NCBI RefSeq assembly: GCF_003441615.1
Contig: NZ_CP031842.1
Span: forward strand, 1,196,501 to 1,260,500
Reading direction: 5' to 3'
DNA: 64,000 nucleotides
Source: Dechloromonas sp. HYN0024
GTDB taxonomy: Bacteria > Pseudomonadota > Gammaproteobacteria > Burkholderiales > Rhodocyclaceae
The notes under the pieces are model-generated. The model was not told the origin of the DNA. It did not search any database and saw only the letters and a list, made by a program, of their open reading frames with translations. Of this stretch, positions 1 through 8,566 are shown in pieces. The position numbers and the translations under genes are program-made. How positions within the stretch are numbered: the first letter of the stretch is position 1; every line of letters begins with the position of its first letter.

Positions 1-651
1 CTGCTTTCCAAGATTGCCTCCGACCTCGAGAAGCCGAATGGGCTGACAATTCTCACGATGGATGACTTGCCGACGCGGATCTGGCCATTGCCGGCAAAGA
101 AAGTGAACGGGATCGGTCCGAAGGCGAGTGAGCGTCTCGCCCGCCATGGCATTCAGACTATCGGCCAGCTGGCCGCCGCACCTGCCGATTTTCTGGTCAA
201 CAAATTTGGTCAGGCGACAGGTTTGTGGATGCATCGAATTGCGCATGGCCTTGACGACAGGCCGGTGGTAACCGAGTCGGAACCCAAGTCAATCAGTCGG
301 GAAACGACATTCGAGCGGGATTTGCACGCCAGGCTTGATCGGGCGGAACTGTCCGAGGTATTCACGGCCTTGTGTCTGCGCGTTGGGGATGATCTGGTGC
401 GCAAAGGCTACGCTTGCCGGACGGTTGGCATCAAGGTCAGATATTCGGATTTTCATGCGGTGACCCGGGATGTCACCCTGCCACTCGCCGTCAGTGATGG
501 TGCGGAAATTCGCCAGGCGGCAGGACTGTGCCTCAAGCGAATTCCTCTTGATCAGCGGATTCGCCTGCTGGGCGTTCGTGCCGGTGGCCTGGTCGAGCTG
601 GCAGGCGAGAAGTCCATGCCTGTGGCTGTGCAGGCTGAACTGCCCTGGTAG
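1..651 (+). CDS. dinB: DNA polymerase IV (C-terminal part, 5' end outside window)
   Basis: The reading frame is open from the first base, so the start and the catalytic palm lie upstream of the window. What remains is the C-terminal part of a Y-family translesion polymerase. A helix-hairpin-helix segment (KVNGIGPKASERLARHGI) is followed by the little-finger domain that grips DNA, with the typical SISRETTFERDL stretch. Pol IV copies past damaged bases at the cost of fidelity. The gene ends in TAG at 649-651. The family assignment is secure from these motifs; nothing can be said about its promoter or a LexA site. Confidence 0.93.
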   Translation: MLSKIASDLEKPNGLTILTMDDLPTRIWPLPAKKVNGIGPKASERLARHGIQTIGQLAAAPADFLVNKFGQATGLWMHRIAHGLDDRPVVTESEPKSISRETTFERDLHARLDRAELSEVFTALCLRVGDDLVRKGYACRTVGIKVRYSDFHAVTRDVTLPLAVSDGAEIRQAAGLCLKRIPLDQRIRLLGVRAGGLVELAGEKSMPVAVQAELPW

Positions 652-892
652 CGGTGACGAACAGTTGGCCCGACTGACTGGCTAAAGCAGTACCGATAAT
701 TAAACATTTTTGTGTATTTGTATCCGGTTCTATTTGAACTGGCCTGTAAGCGCCTTGTTCTTTAGGGTCTCGTATTTTCCTCGGGCCAAAAAGACGATAC
801 GCCGGATCGGGTAACATATCGCGCTGGTACTCCTGTTTTTCTCGATCGCTGCATACCAGATAGCGCCAATCATCGTGAGCCTTGCCATTCAT
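652..892 (-). other. possible small ORF or gene remnant between dinB and paaX
   Basis: On the minus strand an ATG at 892 opens a frame whose first 50 or so codons have protein-like composition (for example DDWRYLVCSDREKQEYQRD) and cover the whole gap. The frame then runs on into antisense of dinB to 533, where it reads as nonsense. No good ribosome site is visible. It overlaps the proposed GTG start of paaX. It may be the decayed end of a lost gene or chance; the gap is also somewhat AT-rich. I do not recognise it. Confidence 0.2.
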
Positions 893-1825
893 TCCCGCCT
901 CGACCAATTTCGCCAGCAGCGTCGGGTTCAGGCCGGTTCGCTCATCATTACTGTATTTGGTGACGCCGTTTTGCCGCGCGGTGGGCGTATCTGGCTGGGG
1001 AGCCTGATTCGTCTGCTGGAGCCGCTTGAACTCAACGAGCGACTGGTTCGTACCTCGGTATTTCGCCTGGTTAAGGAAGAGTGGTTGCGTACCGAAACCG
1101 TAGGCCGGCGTGCCGACTACGTGCTGACGGCAGCTGGACGGCGGCGTTTCGAGGAGGCGTCGCGGCATATCTATGCCTCACATGCGCCGCTATGGGATCG
1201 TCGCTGGCGGCTCATCCTGGTGGTCGGCGATGTCGATCCCAAGGTTCGCGACCAGCTTCGCCGGGCCCTCTTCTGGCAAGGCTTCGGGGTCCTTGGGGGG
1301 GACTGTTTCGTGCACCCGAGTGCCGAACTGCCGAGTGTCCTTGATGCGCTGATTGCCGAAGGCCTATCCTCGGCCCTGGGCGCCTTGTTGCCGCTGTTTG
1401 CCGCCGATTCACGCTCGGCCCAGTCGGCCAGTGATGCCGATCTGGTCCGTCGGGCCTGGGACTTGGGTAGCCTGGCCGAAGCCTATGACCAGTTTGTGGC
1501 CGGCTACCAACCGATTCTCGACGAATTGCGGCGCGATCATCTGGCTGATGTCAGCGAACAGGATGCTTTCCTCGTCCGCATTCTGCTCATTCACGACTAC
1601 CGTCGCCTGCTGCTGCGTGACCCCGAATTGCCGGAAGTCCTCCTGCCCGGCGACTGGCCGGGTCAGCAGGCGAGATTGCTGTGCAAGGAGTTGTACAACC
1701 GGCTGGAGCCGCTTTCCCGCCGTCATCTTGACCGGATGCTCTGCCTTTCCGATTGCAGTGTGCCCAGCGAGGATGCGACGCTGCCCGTGCGTTTCCCCCA
1801 GTACGATCCGTTAACTGCTTCGTAG
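875..1825 (+). CDS. paaX: PaaX family transcriptional repressor
   Basis: This 316-residue protein matches the PaaX family: an N-terminal winged-helix segment (GGRIWLGSLIRLLEPLELNE, then VRTSVFRLVKEEWL), a central domain beginning near LWDRRWRLILV, and a C-terminal domain with LLIHDYRRLLLRDPELPEVLLP. PaaX represses the phenylacetate degradation genes and is released by phenylacetyl-CoA. It converges on paaG just downstream, which supports the role. The start is a GTG; no ATG occurs in frame near the N terminus, so the exact start is uncertain. The family length is about 300-320 residues. Confidence 0.88.
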   Translation: MSLAIHSRLDQFRQQRRVQAGSLIITVFGDAVLPRGGRIWLGSLIRLLEPLELNERLVRTSVFRLVKEEWLRTETVGRRADYVLTAAGRRRFEEASRHIYASHAPLWDRRWRLILVVGDVDPKVRDQLRRALFWQGFGVLGGDCFVHPSAELPSVLDALIAEGLSSALGALLPLFAADSRSAQSASDADLVRRAWDLGSLAEAYDQFVAGYQPILDELRRDHLADVSEQDAFLVRILLIHDYRRLLLRDPELPEVLLPGDWPGQQARLLCKELYNRLEPLSRRHLDRMLCLSDCSVPSEDATLPVRFPQYDPLTAS

Positions 1826-1867
1826 CCCTGGGTCAGTTTCCGTTGCTGATGAGGGGGGTCTGGGTAG

Positions 1868-2662
1868 TCATTCTCCGGTGAAATTCGGCGCGCGTTTTTC
1901 CATGAAGGCGGCAACCCCCTCGGCGTAGTCTGGGCTCCAGCCAAGTTCGCGCATGAAGCCGCCTTCGAACGAAAGTTGCTGCTCCAGCGTGTGGCTTGGG
2001 GCAGCGTGCATGGCCTGGCGGGTGCGGACGAGCGCCTTGGTCGGGGCGACCGACAACTGCTTGGCCAGGGTATCGATGCGGGCAGCAAAGTTGGCATCCT
2101 CGGTGCATTCCCAGATCAGTCCCCAGTCGGCGGCCTTCTCGGCCGGTAGCTTATCGGCGAGCATGGCGAGGCCCATGGCGCGGGCCATGCCGACGCGTTG
2201 CGGCAGGAACCACGTGCCGCCGGTGTCGGGAATCAGGCCGATCTTGGAGAAGGCCTGGAGGAAGGACGCCGACTTGGTGGCGATGACCAGATCGCAGGCC
2301 AGTGCCACTGAGGCCCCGGCTCCCGCCGCGATCCCATTGACGGCGGCGATGGTCGGTACGCGCAGGCTCTGCAGGCGCAGCACCAGTTGCTTGTAGTTCT
2401 TCTCGACGACATTGCCAATGTCGGGCATTTTGCCGTTGACCACCTGCATGTCCGTATCAGCCAGATCCTGCCCGGCACAAAAGGCACGGCCGGCTCCGGT
2501 CAGCACCAGAACCCGGATAGTGCTATCTGTCTGAATGCTGTCGAGTGCAATACGCAGTTCGGCATGCATTTCACCCGTAAAGCTGTTCAGTTTGTCGGGT
2601 CGGTTCAGCGTTATGCGGGCAATGCCTGATTCGACTGCAAATGTGATTGATTCAAAGGTCAT
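1868..2662 (-). CDS. paaG: enoyl-CoA hydratase/isomerase, PaaG-like (ring 1,2-epoxyphenylacetyl-CoA isomerase)
   Basis: This is a 264-residue crotonase-fold protein. It shows the oxyanion-hole motif region AVNGIAAGAGASVALACDLV and the later segment FSKIGLIPDTGGTWFLPQRVG, both typical of PaaG. PaaG isomerises the ring-1,2-epoxide of phenylacetyl-CoA to an oxepin before ring opening. The facing paaX regulator favours PaaG over a general enoyl-CoA hydratase. The remaining paa genes are not in the window, so this is a detached pair. A general crotonase role remains possible. Confidence 0.82.
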   Translation of the reverse strand: MTFESITFAVESGIARITLNRPDKLNSFTGEMHAELRIALDSIQTDSTIRVLVLTGAGRAFCAGQDLADTDMQVVNGKMPDIGNVVEKNYKQLVLRLQSLRVPTIAAVNGIAAGAGASVALACDLVIATKSASFLQAFSKIGLIPDTGGTWFLPQRVGMARAMGLAMLADKLPAEKAADWGLIWECTEDANFAARIDTLAKQLSVAPTKALVRTRQAMHAAPSHTLEQQLSFEGGFMRELGWSPDYAEGVAAFMEKRAPNFTGE

Positions 2663-2969
2663 CTTGAGTTCTCGTCTATGGCAGTTGCACAGGATAACAA
2701 CGAAGCCACAGTCGATGAAAGTGGTTGTGGAAACGTCGGGGATAACTGTATGGGGCTCAACCTGGGCGATGTTGGTCGGCGTCGGGAACGTGACATTGCT
2801 GTCGCGCCCCAGTGATCTGTGGCCAATTGATTGCGGCGTGGGGTGACTTAAGGATGAAAACGGAGAAATTCACTGCTGATTTTGACTACTTGGCGGTAGA
2901 GGATACTTCTGGAATATTTCGCAGAATGGTGTAGAGTGAGATCAGGAATTCTTGTTTTGAGGTGAAGAA
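2663..2969. other. intergenic region, divergent promoters expected
   Basis: This 307-bp gap separates the divergent paaG and the small gene at 2970. I see no convincing ORF, hairpin or RNA gene. A TTGACT at 2882-2887 could be a -35 element for the downstream gene, but no good -10 follows at proper spacing. The last 20 bases carry a plausible ribosome site (TGAGGTGAAG) for the gene at 2970. Confidence 0.4.
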
Positions 2970-3179
2970 ATGGCTATTCAATCAGTAGCTTCCAGCATTA
3001 GTGCCTACACAAACTCGACAGCTCAGACGGCCCAGTCGCAGCAATCCCAGCAATCGCAACAAGTTGAGCGGCGTGAGCCGCGTCCGGCTGAACGGGTTGA
3101 ACTCAAGGAAGAGGCTCCGCGCCCGGTCAAGAATGCGCAGGGGCAGGTGACGGGCACAATCGTAAACGAGACGGCGTAA
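2970..3179 (+). CDS. small protein with QSQ repeats and conserved tail
   Basis: This is a 69-residue protein of unknown function with a good ribosome site just upstream. The N-terminal half is rich in Ser, Thr and Gln, with a QSQQSQQSQQ stretch. The middle is charged (Glu/Arg/Pro). It ends in NAQGQVTGTIVNETA. The next gene, 36 bp downstream, ends in a near-identical tail (NTSGQATGTLVNVTA), so the two are probably related or serve the same partner. There is no signal peptide or membrane segment. I do not recognise the family. Confidence 0.65.
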   Translation: MAIQSVASSISAYTNSTAQTAQSQQSQQSQQVERREPRPAERVELKEEAPRPVKNAQGQVTGTIVNETA

Positions 3180-3215
3180 TGGTGGCCGGATCGATAACCG
3201 GCGATTGGTGATGAC

Positions 3216-3620
3216 ATGGCAGTAAGCTCGGCAGCAGGCGCTCAATCGGCCAGCAGTGGGCTTTGGGCGCAACTTCAGCTACAACAGGCGCGGCAGGCTG
3301 CCGATCAGGCAGAGCAGCAGGCTGCGGCCCTGCAGGCCAGGGCGCAGTCAGCCCAGACGGTGGCTGACCGGGCACAGGAGAATGCCCGTTCTCTGCAAGT
3401 TCAATCGCGCCAGGCGCAAGGCGATGCCAGCCAGGCCCGGCTCAATCTGGCCAGTCAGGATGTGGCCAGTCAGGTACAAACTCAGTTGGGCGATCTCAAG
3501 GCGCAAATCAGCGAGGTACTCAAGTCCGATACGCTGAGCGCCACCCCGGTTCCTGCACCAGTACCGGTCATCAATACCTCCGGCCAGGCAACGGGAACGC
3601 TGGTGAACGTCACCGCCTGA
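3216..3620 (+). CDS. coiled-coil small protein with conserved tail
   Basis: This is a 134-residue protein of unknown function. Residues about 18-85 form an Ala/Gln-rich heptad-like helix (LQLQQARQAADQAEQQAAAL and onwards), likely a coiled coil. A short proline-rich linker (PVPAPVPV) precedes the C-terminal tail NTSGQATGTLVNVTA, shared with the gene just upstream. It has no signal peptide. A strong terminator follows at 3648-3671, so the two small genes form one transcription unit. Confidence 0.65.
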   Translation: MAVSSAAGAQSASSGLWAQLQLQQARQAADQAEQQAAALQARAQSAQTVADRAQENARSLQVQSRQAQGDASQARLNLASQDVASQVQTQLGDLKAQISEVLKSDTLSATPVPAPVPVINTSGQATGTLVNVTA

Positions 3621-3647
3621 TGGATTTTGTTCCGCAGTTCACCAACA

Positions 3648-3671
3648 AGGCGCCACGGCGCCTGTTTTTTT
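3648..3671 (+). terminator. Rho-independent terminator after the small-protein pair
   Basis: The sequence AGGCGC-CACG-GCGCCT forms a 6-bp GC-rich stem, followed by G and seven T. Confidence 0.75.
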
Positions 3672-3743
3672 GCCGGCTGACTGGCAAAGGCTTTGGTATT
3701 GTTAGGCCCTGATAATTTCAATTGATAAAAAGGAAGCTGACTC

Positions 3744-4127
3744 GTGCTAGCGAATCACTGGTGTGCCTCGGTCGATGCCACCATTCAATTGCGGACCGGA
3801 TGCAATCCGCTGGAAAAACACGGGCCCCAGGCCGTGCTGGTGCACGCCGACGCGTGGGCACCGATGGATGCCGTGGCCGACCCGCATGATATTCGTCAGG
3901 TCGTCGATTACGAGGTGATCTTTCTGGCGATCCGAAAACTTGAAGCCAATGCCCACTGCGAGTGCCTGGAGTCGAGCATTCTTGAGGTCATGGATGCCAT
4001 TTTCGGCATGCCGATTGTGAGTTCGGCCCTTGTTTCTATGCATAAGCCCCATGTGTACAACGGGCAGGGCACGCCTGCCATTTCACTTTCCCTGACGCGC
4101 GAACAGTGGGCAAAGAGTCGGCGGTGA
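3744..4127 (+). CDS. dihydroneopterin aldolase/epimerase-like (FolB family)
   Basis: This 127-residue protein has the FolB/FolX fold pattern: VHADAWAPMDAVADPHDIRQ, then VVDYEVIFLAIRKLEA, an ESSILEVMDAIFG helix, and the strand VSMHKPHVYNGQGTPAISLS with the K-P pair usual near the FolB C terminus. FolB splits dihydroneopterin to hydroxymethyldihydropterin in folate synthesis. It starts at GTG with AGGAAG seven bases upstream. It overlaps the next gene, a dihydrofolate reductase, by 22 bp, which supports a pterin role. The canonical family Glu-Tyr residues are only partly clear, so the exact reaction is uncertain. Confidence 0.72.
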   Translation: MLANHWCASVDATIQLRTGCNPLEKHGPQAVLVHADAWAPMDAVADPHDIRQVVDYEVIFLAIRKLEANAHCECLESSILEVMDAIFGMPIVSSALVSMHKPHVYNGQGTPAISLSLTREQWAKSRR

Positions 4128-4672
4128 TCTCGGCCATCGGGGCGGTGGCGAGCAATGGCATGCTCGGACTGGATGGCTGGCTGCCCTGGGATATTCCCGA
4201 GGAACTGGCCTATTTCGAACAAACCGTGGCGGGTGCGGCGCTGCTCATCGGTCGCCTGACCTACGAGTCGATGGATGTGGTTCCGCCGGATTCGTTCATC
4301 GTCAGCCGGCAGCATGATCTGCCACTGCGCCCGGGATGTGCCGGCGTTAGTTCAGTGGAGGAGGGCTTGCGGGCGGCGCTGGCGACCGGCAAGCCGGTCT
4401 TTGTCATCGGCGGAGCAGCAATCTACGCCGCTGCTTGGCCGTATTGTGATCGCTTCTACCTGACCCGGATCGAGCAGGCATTCGCCGGGGATACACTGTT
4501 TCCGGCCGACATTCCGCTCGATCAGTGGGAGGTGTATGCCGAGTCGATCAAGGTGTTTCGCGAACGCAAAAGCGGCCATGATGTGACATGCCGCTTCCTG
4601 CAATACCGGCAGTCTTCGGTCAGACCCCTGTCGGCAATCGCTGGTAATTCGAATATCATGTGCTCGGAGTAA
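4106..4672 (+). CDS. folA: dihydrofolate reductase family protein
   Basis: This 188-residue protein carries the DHFR core: ISAIGAVASNGMLGLDGWLP, the acidic active-site region PWDIPEELAYFEQT, the NADPH-binding GRLTYES, and VFVIGGAAIYAAAWPYCDRF followed by GDTLFP. It reduces dihydrofolate, or possibly another dihydropterin, with NADPH. It overlaps the folB-like gene, suggesting translational coupling. GTG at 4124 is an alternative start that would remove the first six residues. The last 20 or so residues (after RFLQYRQ) extend beyond the usual family end. Whether it is the sole DHFR of the cell cannot be seen here. Confidence 0.82.
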   Translation: MGKESAVISAIGAVASNGMLGLDGWLPWDIPEELAYFEQTVAGAALLIGRLTYESMDVVPPDSFIVSRQHDLPLRPGCAGVSSVEEGLRAALATGKPVFVIGGAAIYAAAWPYCDRFYLTRIEQAFAGDTLFPADIPLDQWEVYAESIKVFRERKSGHDVTCRFLQYRQSSVRPLSAIAGNSNIMCSE

Positions 4673-4684
4673 ATTTTTAACAGT

Positions 4685-7600
4685 GTGACTGACCAGCGGG
4701 GAGACATGCAGGCAATACCCGGACAGAATGCACGCTATGGCAACCATCTCTGGATAGCCCTGATTTTATTGGCTGTCGGCGGATTCATGCTGCTTGCCTA
4801 TGTGTTGGCATCCGCCTATGACGAGGTTTGGGTCGACGCCAGGTCGACGGCAAGCACGCAGTCAGAGTTGCTTGAAGTCCGTTTTGATGCTGCCTTGCGG
4901 CGTATCGATGTGTCGCTCGAGGAGCTGGCCGGGCGGATTCCGAAGGAATCGCTGAAGGCCTCGGCGAGCAAGTCGTTTCGCGCCGCCATCGAGAGCGATC
5001 TTGAACGTCTGCAGCGGGTATTCCCTGAAATTGCCGGTTTTCGCGTTATCGATCCCGCCGGGAATGTTCTCTATCTTTCGGGGGGCGGCGAGTATGTAAA
5101 CCTGCTTGACCGGTCCTATTTCGAGCGTCCCCGGAGCGGGATCGGTGAGGCGATCGTTTTTTCCGAGGTCCTCAAGTCGCGGATTACCGGACGCTATACA
5201 TTTGTTGCGGCACGGCCCGTTCGTGCCGCCGATGGTAGCTTCCTCGGTCTGGTCAGTGCGGCAATCGAACTTGAGCATTTTCAGAGGCTCCTCGATACGG
5301 CGCCGCTTGGTGCATCCGGGGCCGTGGCCATCCGGCGCACCGATAACCATGCACTGGTCCTGCGCCAGCCGCCTGTGCCGGACGAAATTAACCGTCCGCT
5401 CAATCCCTCGCACCCGATCCATGATTGGATCAAGCCAGGCGTTCGCCATGGCGTTCTCGATTTTTCTGCCCAGGTCGATGGCGTGAAACGGGTGTACGGT
5501 TACCGGGCACTTGAACACTATCCGTTTTATGTCCTGGCCGGCCTGTCGGAGTCCGCTGTGATGGCTTCCTGGGGCCACCGGATCATCATTGTCGGACTGT
5601 TTGCTGCGGCCCTTCTAACTGTCCTGCTGGTCGTGCTCTATGGCCTGCTTCGGGCCCGGCGGTCGGAGTTGGCGGAGTCAGTCAATTGGCGGCGTAATGG
5701 CGAACGATTGATCGCGGCCCAGCGCATTGCCCAGTTGGGGAGTTGGGAGATCGATCTGGCAACCGGTCGGCTCACCTGTTCGGATGAGCTTTACCGGATT
5801 TTTGAGCTGCAGGAGGGTAAGGACGGACTGGATTATCAGGCGCTGCTCGTGGCGACTCATCCCGAGGATCGTCCGATGGTTGAACAGGCTTTCCAGGAGT
5901 CAATCGACAAAGGCCATACGATCTGCCTGAAGCATCGCTTGCAGATGCCCGATGGCCGTATCAAGCACCTGATCGAGTGCTGGGAAACCGAATATGGCAA
6001 GGATGACAAACCTGTACGGGTGATCGGTACCTCTCAGGACATCAGCGTCCAGCACGACACCGAGGCGCAGATGCAGTTGCTGGCTAGCGCCGTTCAATAC
6101 AGCGGTGAGGCCATCCTGATTACCGACGCCAACAACCTGATCATGACCGTTAACCCGGCGTTTACGCGCTTGACCGGTTATTCCGCAGAGGAGGCGGTTG
6201 GACGAAATCCACGTTTTCTGTCGGCCGGGCGGTCCACCCCCGAGGACTATGCGCAGATGTGGCAGAGCCTGGCCGAGAATGATTTCTGGCAGGGCGAAAT
6301 CTGGGATCGGCGCAAGGATGGCGGAATTTATCCGAAATGGATTTCAATATCGGTGATTCGTGATGCGGATGGCAAAACGCTTTATCACATTGCCCACTTC
6401 ACTGACGTTTCATCGGAGCGAGCGGCTGAAGAGCGCCTGCACCATATCGCCCACCACGATGTCCTGACCGGACTGCTCAACCGCCTGAGTCTCAACGGGC
6501 GAATGGATCAGGCGCTGGCCACGGCACGGCGGGATGGTTCACGGGTTGCTCTGATGTTTATCGATCTTGATCGCTTCAAGGTGATCAACGATACGCTCGG
6601 GCATCATGTCGGCGATGAACTGCTCATTGAGGTCGCCCGCCGCCTGCGCAGCAGTGTGCGCGACAGCGACGTGGTGGCACGGCTCGGTGGTGACGAGTTT
6701 GTGATCATGCTGTCCGGTGTCGAACACTCCGGTTCGGTGGCGATGGTCGCCGAAAAACTGGTCTTCAGTGTCGGAAATCCCTACCAGATCGACGGCCACG
6801 ACCTGTACACCTCACCCAGTATCGGCATTGCCATCTTTCCGACCGATGGCGGCGATGGTCAGACACTGATGAAAAATGCCGATGCCGCCATGTATCACGC
6901 CAAATCGGCCGGACGGAACAACTTCCAGTTCTTTGACGCGAGGATGAACGATGCCGCTGTCGATCGACTGAAAACCGAACATGGCCTTCGCCAGGCACTG
7001 GCCCGCGACGAATTCCGGCTGCACTTCCAGCCCATCATTGACATGGCCAGTGGCCGGGTGGCTGCGGTCGAGGCGCTGGTCCGCTGGCAGCACCCCGAGA
7101 AAGGCCTGCTTGCACCGGCTGGCTTCATCGGCATTGCCGAAGATACCGGGCTTATCCAGCCACTCGGTGAATGGGTACTGTGGGCGGCCGGCCGGCAACT
7201 GGCAGAGTTCTACGCGGCGGGAATTTCCGGGGTCAGGATGGGCATCAATATTTCCGCCATCCAGATGCGCAATGGCAACCTGCCGGTGTTGGCTCGGGGT
7301 GTCATTGAAGCCTACGATCTCAATCCGGCCGACCTGATTTTTGAAATCACCGAATCGGTGGCGATGGAGCAGCCAACCGAGACCGTCCGTATCCTGGATA
7401 TCCTGCACAGCATGGGCATTGTGATCGCCATCGACGATTTCGGGACCGGCTATTCATCGCTGAGCTACCTGCGCATGTTCCCCCTCAAGCACCTCAAGCT
7501 GGACCGCACCTTTGTCGAAGAGATCGGCGATGACACTGACGGCTCGGTGATCTGTGACGCGACCATTGGTCTTGCTCACAACCTTGGTCTCAAAGTCGTG

Positions 7601-7735
7601 GCCGAAGGTGTTGAAACCACGGCCCAGTTGGATTACCTGCGTAGCCGCGGTTGCGACCTGATCCAGGGCTATCTGTATAGCCGCCCGGTGCCGGCGGCTG
7701 AAGTGATCGACTATATTCAGACGCGTAACGCCTGA
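4685..7735 (+). CDS. membrane sensor PAS-PAS-GGDEF-EAL protein (cyclic-di-GMP turnover)
   Basis: The order in this 1016-residue protein is: TM helix at about 21-42 (LWIALILLAVGGFMLLAYVL), a periplasmic Cache-like sensor to about 295, a second TM (RIIIVGLFAAALLTVLLVVL), two PAS domains (about 345-455 and 465-580), GGDEF (about 590-750) and EAL (about 770-1010). The GGDEF motif RLGGDEF is intact, as is the EAL signature VEALVRW, so both synthesis and breakdown of cyclic-di-GMP are possible. The start is GTG 4685. An ATG at 4706 has a GGGGAG only two bases away, so the choice is unclear. It is monocistronic, ending at a hairpin. Confidence 0.93.
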   Translation: MTDQRGDMQAIPGQNARYGNHLWIALILLAVGGFMLLAYVLASAYDEVWVDARSTASTQSELLEVRFDAALRRIDVSLEELAGRIPKESLKASASKSFRAAIESDLERLQRVFPEIAGFRVIDPAGNVLYLSGGGEYVNLLDRSYFERPRSGIGEAIVFSEVLKSRITGRYTFVAARPVRAADGSFLGLVSAAIELEHFQRLLDTAPLGASGAVAIRRTDNHALVLRQPPVPDEINRPLNPSHPIHDWIKPGVRHGVLDFSAQVDGVKRVYGYRALEHYPFYVLAGLSESAVMASWGHRIIIVGLFAAALLTVLLVVLYGLLRARRSELAESVNWRRNGERLIAAQRIAQLGSWEIDLATGRLTCSDELYRIFELQEGKDGLDYQALLVATHPEDRPMVEQAFQESIDKGHTICLKHRLQMPDGRIKHLIECWETEYGKDDKPVRVIGTSQDISVQHDTEAQMQLLASAVQYSGEAILITDANNLIMTVNPAFTRLTGYSAEEAVGRNPRFLSAGRSTPEDYAQMWQSLAENDFWQGEIWDRRKDGGIYPKWISISVIRDADGKTLYHIAHFTDVSSERAAEERLHHIAHHDVLTGLLNRLSLNGRMDQALATARRDGSRVALMFIDLDRFKVINDTLGHHVGDELLIEVARRLRSSVRDSDVVARLGGDEFVIMLSGVEHSGSVAMVAEKLVFSVGNPYQIDGHDLYTSPSIGIAIFPTDGGDGQTLMKNADAAMYHAKSAGRNNFQFFDARMNDAAVDRLKTEHGLRQALARDEFRLHFQPIIDMASGRVAAVEALVRWQHPEKGLLAPAGFIGIAEDTGLIQPLGEWVLWAAGRQLAEFYAAGISGVRMGINISAIQMRNGNLPVLARGVIEAYDLNPADLIFEITESVAMEQPTETVRILDILHSMGIVIAIDDFGTGYSSLSYLRMFPLKHLKLDRTFVEEIGDDTDGSVICDATIGLAHNLGLKVVAEGVETTAQLDYLRSRGCDLIQGYLYSRPVPAAEVIDYIQTRNA

Positions 7736-7768
7736 GGCATTCTCGGGTGGCCAGAGCTAAATCTATAA

Positions 7769-7825
7769 CTTCAGTCGGCGTGGCGGGGGTAGATATTCTG
7801 TGCGTGCCATGCCGACTGAGGTTTT
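7769..7825 (+). terminator. long-stem terminator after the GGDEF-EAL gene
   Basis: CTTCAGTCGGCGTGGC at 7769-7784 pairs with 7806-7821 over about 16 positions, two of them wobble pairs beside a third G-T. A 21-base loop lies between the arms, and TTTT follows at 7822-7825. It serves the plus-strand gene. The convergent PEBP gene may use it in reverse, but there is no good T-run on that side. Confidence 0.55.
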
Positions 7826-7843
7826 ATGCCGGTCCTCTACATA

Positions 7844-8401
7844 TTACTTCTGTCGCCCAAATAAACCGGTCAAGGAAGCCTTGCCGATGCTGTTGGCGTT
7901 GATCATGTAACCAGCCAGCGCAGCCGTCGCCCCGGCGGGAAGCTCTAGCTTGTCGACTTTCAGCGCGTGAAGCGTGAAGTTGTAGCGGTGCGGCTTGTCG
8001 CCAATCGGCGGGCATGGGCCGCCCCAGCCAGGGCCACCGAAATCGGTGGTGATCTGGGTAGAGCCGGGAAGGGCGGCCGAACCGTCTGATTTTCCTGCGC
8101 CGCTGGGCAAAGAGCTGGCCGATGCCGGCAAATTGATCACCACCCAATGCCACCAGCCACTACCACCCGTGGGGGCATCGGGATCGTGCACCAGAAGGGC
8201 GAAACTCTTGGTGTCTTTTGGCGGATTTTTCCACGATAAAGCGGGTGAAATATTGTTTCCCGTGCAACCAAAGCCATTGAACACCTGCTCGTTGCTGATG
8301 ACGCTATTCGGCTTGATGTCAGGGCTGGTCAGTTTGAAGCTGTCGGCAAGCGCAAAGGGGCTTGCGACCAGAAGCGAGAGGGCGATAACTGTTTTGCGCA
8401 T
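7844..8401 (-). CDS. YbhB/YbcL-type phosphatidylethanolamine-binding protein (PEBP), periplasmic
   Basis: This 185-residue protein starts with a signal peptide (MRKTVIALSLLVASPFALA). It has the bacterial PEBP pattern: NISPALSWKNPPKDTKSFAL, the ligand-pocket DPDAPTGG, WWHWVVINLP, a GGPGWGGPCPP loop, and HRYNFTLHAL. The family is often called Raf-kinase-inhibitor-like, but its bacterial role is not settled. It stands alone, divergent from the TetR gene. Confidence 0.9.
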   Translation of the reverse strand: MRKTVIALSLLVASPFALADSFKLTSPDIKPNSVISNEQVFNGFGCTGNNISPALSWKNPPKDTKSFALLVHDPDAPTGGSGWWHWVVINLPASASSLPSGAGKSDGSAALPGSTQITTDFGGPGWGGPCPPIGDKPHRYNFTLHALKVDKLELPAGATAALAGYMINANSIGKASLTGLFGRQK

Positions 8402-8503
8402 AGGGAAACCTCCGGCAAGGAAAAAACAGTGGTTTTGAGTGGGATCCAGATTATAGGGTTCAATGGACGTTCACTATCGTTCAGCCTGCCGAAGGAAAAA
8501 CAC

Positions 8504-8532
8504 TTGCGTCGGCCGATTGTTTTCCTTATGAT
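8504..8532 (+). promoter_or_regulatory. putative sigma-70 promoter of the TetR-fadE operon
   Basis: TTGCGT at 8504-8509 and TATGAT at 8527-8532 are 17 bp apart. The -10 end overlaps the palindrome at 8531-8550, a layout suited to repression. Confidence 0.5.
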
Positions 8533-8550
8533 TCAAACGAACGTATGAAT
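8531..8550. promoter_or_regulatory. operator palindrome, site 1 (autoregulation of the TetR gene)
   Basis: ATTCAAACGAACGTATGAAT is a 20-bp palindrome matching 17 of 18 defined positions of ATTCAAACGNNCGTTTGAAT. It lies 16 bp before the TetR start codon and overlaps the likely -10 box. Similar sites occur at 14845-14864 and 16361-16380, all before fatty-acid genes. PsrA-type regulators are known to bind CAAAC/GTTTG palindromes. Confidence 0.7.
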
Positions 8551-8566
8551 CACTCAAGAGGCCATC

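Noticed and set aside
2882..2909. Promoter for the small gene at 2970
   Set aside because: TTGACT is a fair -35 but the spacing-correct -10 is poor, so it is mentioned only in the intergenic entry.
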